64,000 nt of DNA from Lineus longissimus. Lineage: Eukaryota; Nemertea; Pilidiophora; Heteronemertea; Lineidae. This document shows positions 59,401-64,000 of the stretch, in pieces; within the stretch, counting starts at the first letter, position 1, and each line of letters starts with the position of its first letter. The notes below the pieces were generated by a model that worked only from the letters and a program-made list of their open reading frames with translations, did no database searches and was not told the DNA's origin. The DNA lies in assembly GCF_910592395.1 (NCBI RefSeq), contig NC_088314.1, positions 13,828,001 through 13,892,000 of the forward strand, in the 5' to 3' direction. The position numbers were made by a program, and so were the translations under genes.

Positions 59401-61895
59401 CGAATCTTACGAGCTTATTACGAACCGTTGCTCGGAGAACAACTTGTTTGTCAAAGGTAAAAAATAAAATTCTATCAGTCAAATTGTTGTTTGCTTATAC
59501 CTTTTGTTCTGTTTTATATGAACATTGATGATTATTGATAGAATGTTCATGGAGACGAGAAGAACTGGGATCACCATGCAGGTACCGTGTCATGGAGTGC
59601 AGCAGTATACGTCAGAAACTGAATTTCGACGTACAGGTTGCCTTTGTTAAACTGTACAAGGTGAAGTTAATGAACCACTCGAGGGTTCGCTAAATGTGTA
59701 TGGGCATTGCAGATATCGGTCAAAATAAAGAAAAAAATAAGAAAAGGGCAGATAACGAATGAAACACCACGAAACACATCCCAAGAGGTTGATTCCATAG
59801 CTTTGAAAGGAACGTGACCGCCTACCGTTAACTAGACAGCGATGACATGGTACCCGGCTAAACCTTTTAAAAATTGTAATCGATTAGCCCTATAAACGAC
59901 AAAAACCATCGCGTTATGATCTGAAGGATAGTAAATTGTATCCAGGAAGAGCCCACGCCGCTACATCGCAAAAATATATCATATCTTCCATATTTTATTA
60001 TACCGATTTTCAACTCACATCGTCTGCTGGAGTGCATAAGCGACTGTTCCTTGAACCGTACATTTGGTCGCTAAACCGTTACGGTTATCCACCGTGGTTA
60101 GCAGGGCCAGAGAACGTTAACCAATGAATTCCTCAGGATGCTCTTAACTAGCGTGAAGTAACAAGATTTCATTTTCATTTTCTTTTTTATTATTTGTTCA
60201 TTATTCAGAATAACTGGTAACGCAGCTTACGTTCACTCAGTCATATTCCGGTCTGTCTTGACAATTAGGGACAACACGTCAAGGATCACAATTCCAAGAT
60301 TCGAAATGAGAGGCTTTAGTTTCACTATAGCTCTTTACATATACATACTCGAACATAATAGATGGGCGGTGCTACTAGGTGACTGGACAATACCATTCCA
60401 GTTTTGCTTTCATTTTTCACGAAAAGCATTAGTATTTAGACTCTATCAGGTTCATTATAAAAATCTCATTCACTTGGAATGCAAAAATAAAGATACCTTA
60501 TTAAACCTGCTAGTGTGGACATCTGTCGTTGTGACTTGGGACCGTCGAGAGCGTACAGCAGCGATGTATGTGAATGGTCAAGTTGTCCATAGGCAACATG
60601 TCATGAGAAGTAACCTGGACAGTGTTTACAACAAGCATGAGCGGTATCAGCTCGGATGGAAGGGGGATGAGCACGGTGGAATGGGTGTGTTTATCGGATC
60701 CATGAGTAGTCTCCATGTTTATCACCATGCACTTTCTCGAAGCAATGTCAAGAAGTTCCATAGCGCCAGTATAGGTAAACGCGACGACATAACGGAGCCT
60801 TAACGGTTTTTCTAACTTTTTCCTGATTTATCTGACAAAAGTCAGACAAAGTCCGACTTTTCCCTAAGAGGTCGGATTTTTTAAAAACATGTGATATAAA
60901 GTGTGAAACACACACCCAGAGTGACCCAAAGTGTGAATACCAATTAGCTCACTCAATTAGGTAACCTCATTAACCGCATTTAAGATAGTCCTTTGATTTT
61001 CATAGCCCTATTTTGGGAAGCCCTGATATTATGAAAGGTTTTTAAAAAAGCCGTCCCTTTCAGGGAAAAGTCGGACATTGCCGGACTTTTGACAGAAAAA
61101 TTAGGAAAAAGTTATAGTGATATAAGTTTTGATCTTGACCCTCAATGCTCAGCTTACGGACAATGCGAGTCAATAGCTTGACGTAAAGTAAAGCATGCAC
61201 TTATATGCAATCTATTTCCAAATGAAGTTGATCGGCTATTACCTGACCATCGCCATTGCTCGATCACCGGTGTAATGTTTTTGAGTGTTTCTGTTTATGA
61301 GTGTTTCCCCTCATTGTTTGGGAACGCTCAAAAGTAGATTAACGAGTATTTCTGTGTATCCCCCCTATTGAAAAGTCATGGTCTCTCTAGCTGCCTATTG
61401 TTTGGAAACACTGAAACATGGGGAACAACCACAGATGTTACACCGGTCTGATATCACGGCAAGTGACAGCTTGTTTGTGTCCCATTCAAAACCACAATAT
61501 ACTTCTTCCTCGAATCGGGTATTGTATTAAAATACTCGATACCGCGAGGCTGAAGTCAGAAACTCTTCAACAGAACCCCAATAGGTAGCTGGCTAAATTC
61601 TTTACGTTTTGTTTGTTCAGTCGTCGTTGATAAAGGGAAGTACATCCGGACTAATACGGACAGAATCTTATATGACGTTTCTGGTCTGACTAAAGCAGCA
61701 ACACGACGCACACCAATAAGCTGCATTGCGTATTGTAAATCGCGGATTGTTCCTTGCAAACATGCTATTTTCTCGCAGAAAGCAAAGAAATGTGAGCTTT
61801 TCTCAAAGTTGATTTATGTTTTACAAATAAGAACTAACTTAAAGGCAGAGGTTAAAACAGGATTTCACTACAAGCTAAAACTGGAGGCCATGTAA
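56479..61895 (+). CDS. Array copy F: secreted LamG-PAN gene, exon-1 donor lost
   Basis: Exons 56479-56563, 57071-57113 or 57147-57189, 60209-60768 and 61621-61895; total 963 nt with one microexon (320 aa). The first ATG of its relatives is ATT here, so translation would start three codons later at MQRLLHTRLWLSITITL. All exons are open. As in C the donor reads C/ATGAGT. The exon 3 protein is nearly identical to C. Exon 4 has VVDKGKYIRTNTDR and then CIAYC, PCKHAIF, CELF. The duplicated microexons are separated by 33 bp. Confidence 0.65.
58062..60096. mobile_element. 2.03-kb zinc-finger TIR element (copy F)
   Basis: Nearly identical to 39709-41746, at the same site in intron 2, so it was duplicated with the gene. 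It carries the same minus-strand C2H2 fragments at about 59225-59410. Confidence 0.75.
61267..61446. mobile_element. 180-bp MITE in intron 3 of copy F
   Basis: Termini CCGGTGTAA and TTACACCGG. The insertion interrupts the GATCAGCGGTCTGATATC text that is continuous in C (42911) and D (49847). Subterminal GAGTGTTTC-type motifs are repeated. It is absent from C, so it is younger than the C/F duplication. Confidence 0.75.
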
Positions 61896-63011
61896 TTAAT
61901 GAATAATTTGGTCAAGTAATGAGGGAAAAGAGTTGCTTCTATCTGATGAGCAGCATAACAAATTTCTATTGATACAGATAGACAAGCCAAAAGTCGTCAG
62001 TATACTCGGCGACGAAGGAATTACCTCTACTGGTATCATCAGTTACGAAGTGGTACTATCGGCATAACCTTGTGCACCTGTGGAACATCAAAATACTTTC
62101 ACTAGTAGAAGATTTCCCGACTTCTTAACAGTTTCTCTAACTTTTTCCTGATTTATCCGACAAAAGTCCGACATTGTCCGACTTTTCCCAGAAAGGAAAA
62201 AAAAAGGTGAAAAATATCAGGGCTTCCCAAAATAGGGCATTAAAGATCAAAGGCCTCGCTTTCCAAAATATGGCATTGGATGGGGCTAATGAGATGACCT
62301 AATTCAGTGAGGTAATTAGTATTTACACTTAGGGTCACTCATAGGTCTTTGATCCTTATTAATGTCCTAGTCGCCAACTCTACTACGTGACAGTACATCG
62401 ACAGCGCTCATGTTTCTAGGAATATTTTTATCACTCAGTCATACCATACCCATGCATCTTGACCACAAGATTTCGACTTTGCTGAAAGTACTTGAAATAT
62501 TAGCGATAAACAATGGGTGAACCTATGTGAACCAGACCAGACCAGCCGACGAATGTCTTGCTCCTAATCTCTCCTTAGAGATGGAGACAGATTACGGACA
62601 CCGCACGGTCGAAGACCTGGCCAAGGTTAACTGGAGGAAGCTGGGGACTGCCTGCTGCGCATGAAGTCGACTGGTCATGCCCGTAGCTAGTCTTTCGGTC
62701 GGGGAGGCTCTCTGGGGGCAGGGTGGCTAATTGACACTTTTTAAAAACATTCGGTAAGACATGTAAGACATGTAAGACATTTTTTGCGGCATCTGACCCC
62801 CCCCCCGCTGCCCAGCTAGCTTTGCCTAATGCTGGTAATGGTGATCATAAGTCAACCTCACAAATGTGCCATCATGATGTTTCATTTTGAAACTTAATGA
62901 TCTTCATGACGAAATATGCAGCAATCGATAGTCTGGTATATATTCAACAATCAATATGACAAATTTATAGGCCTTTGAAAGTTTGCCTCGTTGGCTCACC
63001 GAACAGAGCAT

Positions 63012-63522
63012 TGTTATCTAATCGTGTTGTCCACTCGTCGTATTGGCCTTAACTATAGGGGGAGACCAATCTTTACCTTTCCGTCCATCCTGGGGAAACT
63101 AACTCTCTGGGATCGTAAGGAGAAATTTCCACACGAGAAGTAGATACGATACGTACTTTCGTTTATTTGACTCTTACTTGACTATCCGAAATCATAATAA
63201 TAATTGTCTTTCCACCTTCAAGGAAAGGGCATATATACAGGAACCAACCAATCAGGGTGCCGAAAAGGGGCTGCAATACGCCACTGCAATGCAGCATAAA
63301 GCGTCATCACTGCGTCACACAGGTAGGCCCGCAATGCGCCCGGGCAATGCGCCACTGACTGGAACATTTTGCAGTCAATGAAAGGCTAGCATTATGGCGC
63401 ATTGCGGCGGGGGCATCGCACTTGAAACTACCTGTAGACTATTTCGGTCCTGCATACATGCTACCTGTTCCTTAAAGGTACGATAAGCAATGACAACAAC
63501 CTTTGTACACAATATGATTACA
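63012..63522. mobile_element. Solo LTR, 511 bp, in the 5' flank of copy G
   Basis: It starts TGTTATCTAATCG and ends ATGATTACA, flanked by GCAT at 63008-63011 and 63523-63526; other copies have a single GCAT (for example A at 29765). It contains a TATATATA-like box at about 63231. It separates the conserved TATA-like block from exon 1 of G. Confidence 0.8.
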
Positions 63523-63641
63523 GCATTATACAATGGACACTCTTTTTGTGCTACAAGCATCATCACTTATAATTTGGCTTACTGATCACTCAAATCTAAT
63601 CTGTATCACTAGTCGATGATAATCGGGTTTCTTCTGCGGAA

Positions 63642-63735
63642 ATGACAAGCATGCAACGTCTACTGCATTCCCGTTTGTGGCTGTCAATCAGCATTACCTT
63701 GGTGACAGCGACAATCCGGCGTCAAAATATGGAGC
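63642..63735 (+). CDS. Array copy G, exon 1 only (gene continues beyond the window)
   Basis: The 31-codon signal exon MTSMQRLLHSRLWLSISITL ends in phase 1 with an intact GTGAGT donor. The flanking text is closest to copy A. Exons 2 to 4 lie off the right edge. Confidence 0.7.
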
Positions 63736-63807
63736 GTGAGTACCACTATACATACTTAGTGCTTCCTATTGCATTTCCCCACTCATACTCGATATTTTGT
63801 CTTCAAA

Positions 63808-64000
63808 GATGAATCCAACAGATTCATTCCTGATCGCATCCACCTCCCCTCGAGCCCAAAGATGAACCCAACAGATTCATTCCTGATCGCAGCCACCTCC
63901 CCTCGAGCCCAAAGATGAACCCAACCGATTCATTCCTGATCGCAGCCACCTCCCCTCGAGCCCAAAGATGAACTCAACCGATTCATCCTGACCGCAGCTA
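63808..64000. repeat. 53-bp minisatellite in intron 1 of copy G
   Basis: Units start at 63808, 63861, 63914 and 63967 and run to the window edge, with the same core as in A. Confidence 0.85.

Overview
The window is eukaryotic, intron-containing DNA of about 40% GC, dense in mobile elements of metazoan type: a Ty3/Gypsy retrotransposon, a Penelope-like element with a GIY-YIG domain, a pogo-like transposon, MITEs, solo LTRs and a degenerate CCCTAA telomere-type tract. I infer a non-vertebrate animal, most likely marine. The sequence does not identify the species.

The main content is a family of small secreted-protein genes of four exons. Exon 1 encodes a signal peptide and ends in phase 1. Exon 2 is always 43 nt and runs from phase 1 to phase 2. 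Exon 3 encodes a laminin-G/concanavalin-A-like domain. Exon 4 in the right-hand array encodes a short PAN/Apple-like cysteine module. I find eleven loci. Four are old and diverged in the left half: X1 at 9.9-11.5 kb, X2 at 13.0-15.6 kb, X3 at 19.8 kb and X4 at 23.9-24.4 kb. Seven are young tandem copies, A to G, from 29.6 kb to the right edge, with exon 1 at 29884, 33968, 38118, 45704, 51198, 56479 and 63642. Copies A, B, C are followed by D, E, F and then G, with A/D/G, B/E and C/F most alike in exon 1, so the array appears to be a three-gene higher-order repeat. Each complete array copy (A-F) carries an apparent lesion: frameshifts in A, B and E, a nonsense codon in D, and a lost exon-1 splice donor in C and F. 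The only full chain of undamaged exons and splice sites is a composite of X1 exon 1 with X2 exons 3 and 4 (9.9-15.6 kb). Exon 2 is present once, twice or three times per array copy, with only 23-33 bp between duplicates.

Layout. 1-5.57 kb: minus-strand Gypsy element (pol runs off the left edge, gag, leader, LTR). 5.58-6.67 kb: unrecognised minus-strand exon ending beside the LTR. 6.7-8.7 kb: no gene seen, one perfect hairpin. 8.7-15.6 kb: X1 and X2. 16.05-16.87 kb: decayed Tc1/IS630-like element. 16.96-20.5 kb: X3, split by a 1.66-kb pogo-like element. 20.8 kb: short ORF. 21.6-23.2 kb: duplicated repeat and a MITE. 23.8-24.5 kb: X4. 24.5-26.2 kb: Penelope-like element with a nested insertion. 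26.8-28.2 kb: tandem repeat and a Mutator-like MITE. 28.2-29.6 kb: nothing recognised. 29.6-64 kb: the A-G array, decorated by a TIR element carrying C2H2 zinc-finger remnants, a 1.06-kb element with an 8-bp target duplication, two solo LTRs, an inverted second copy of the insertion seen in the Penelope element, and minisatellites.

The gene models rest on exon phase, splice-site dinucleotides and comparison between copies within the window. Domain names come from pattern recognition without any database search.
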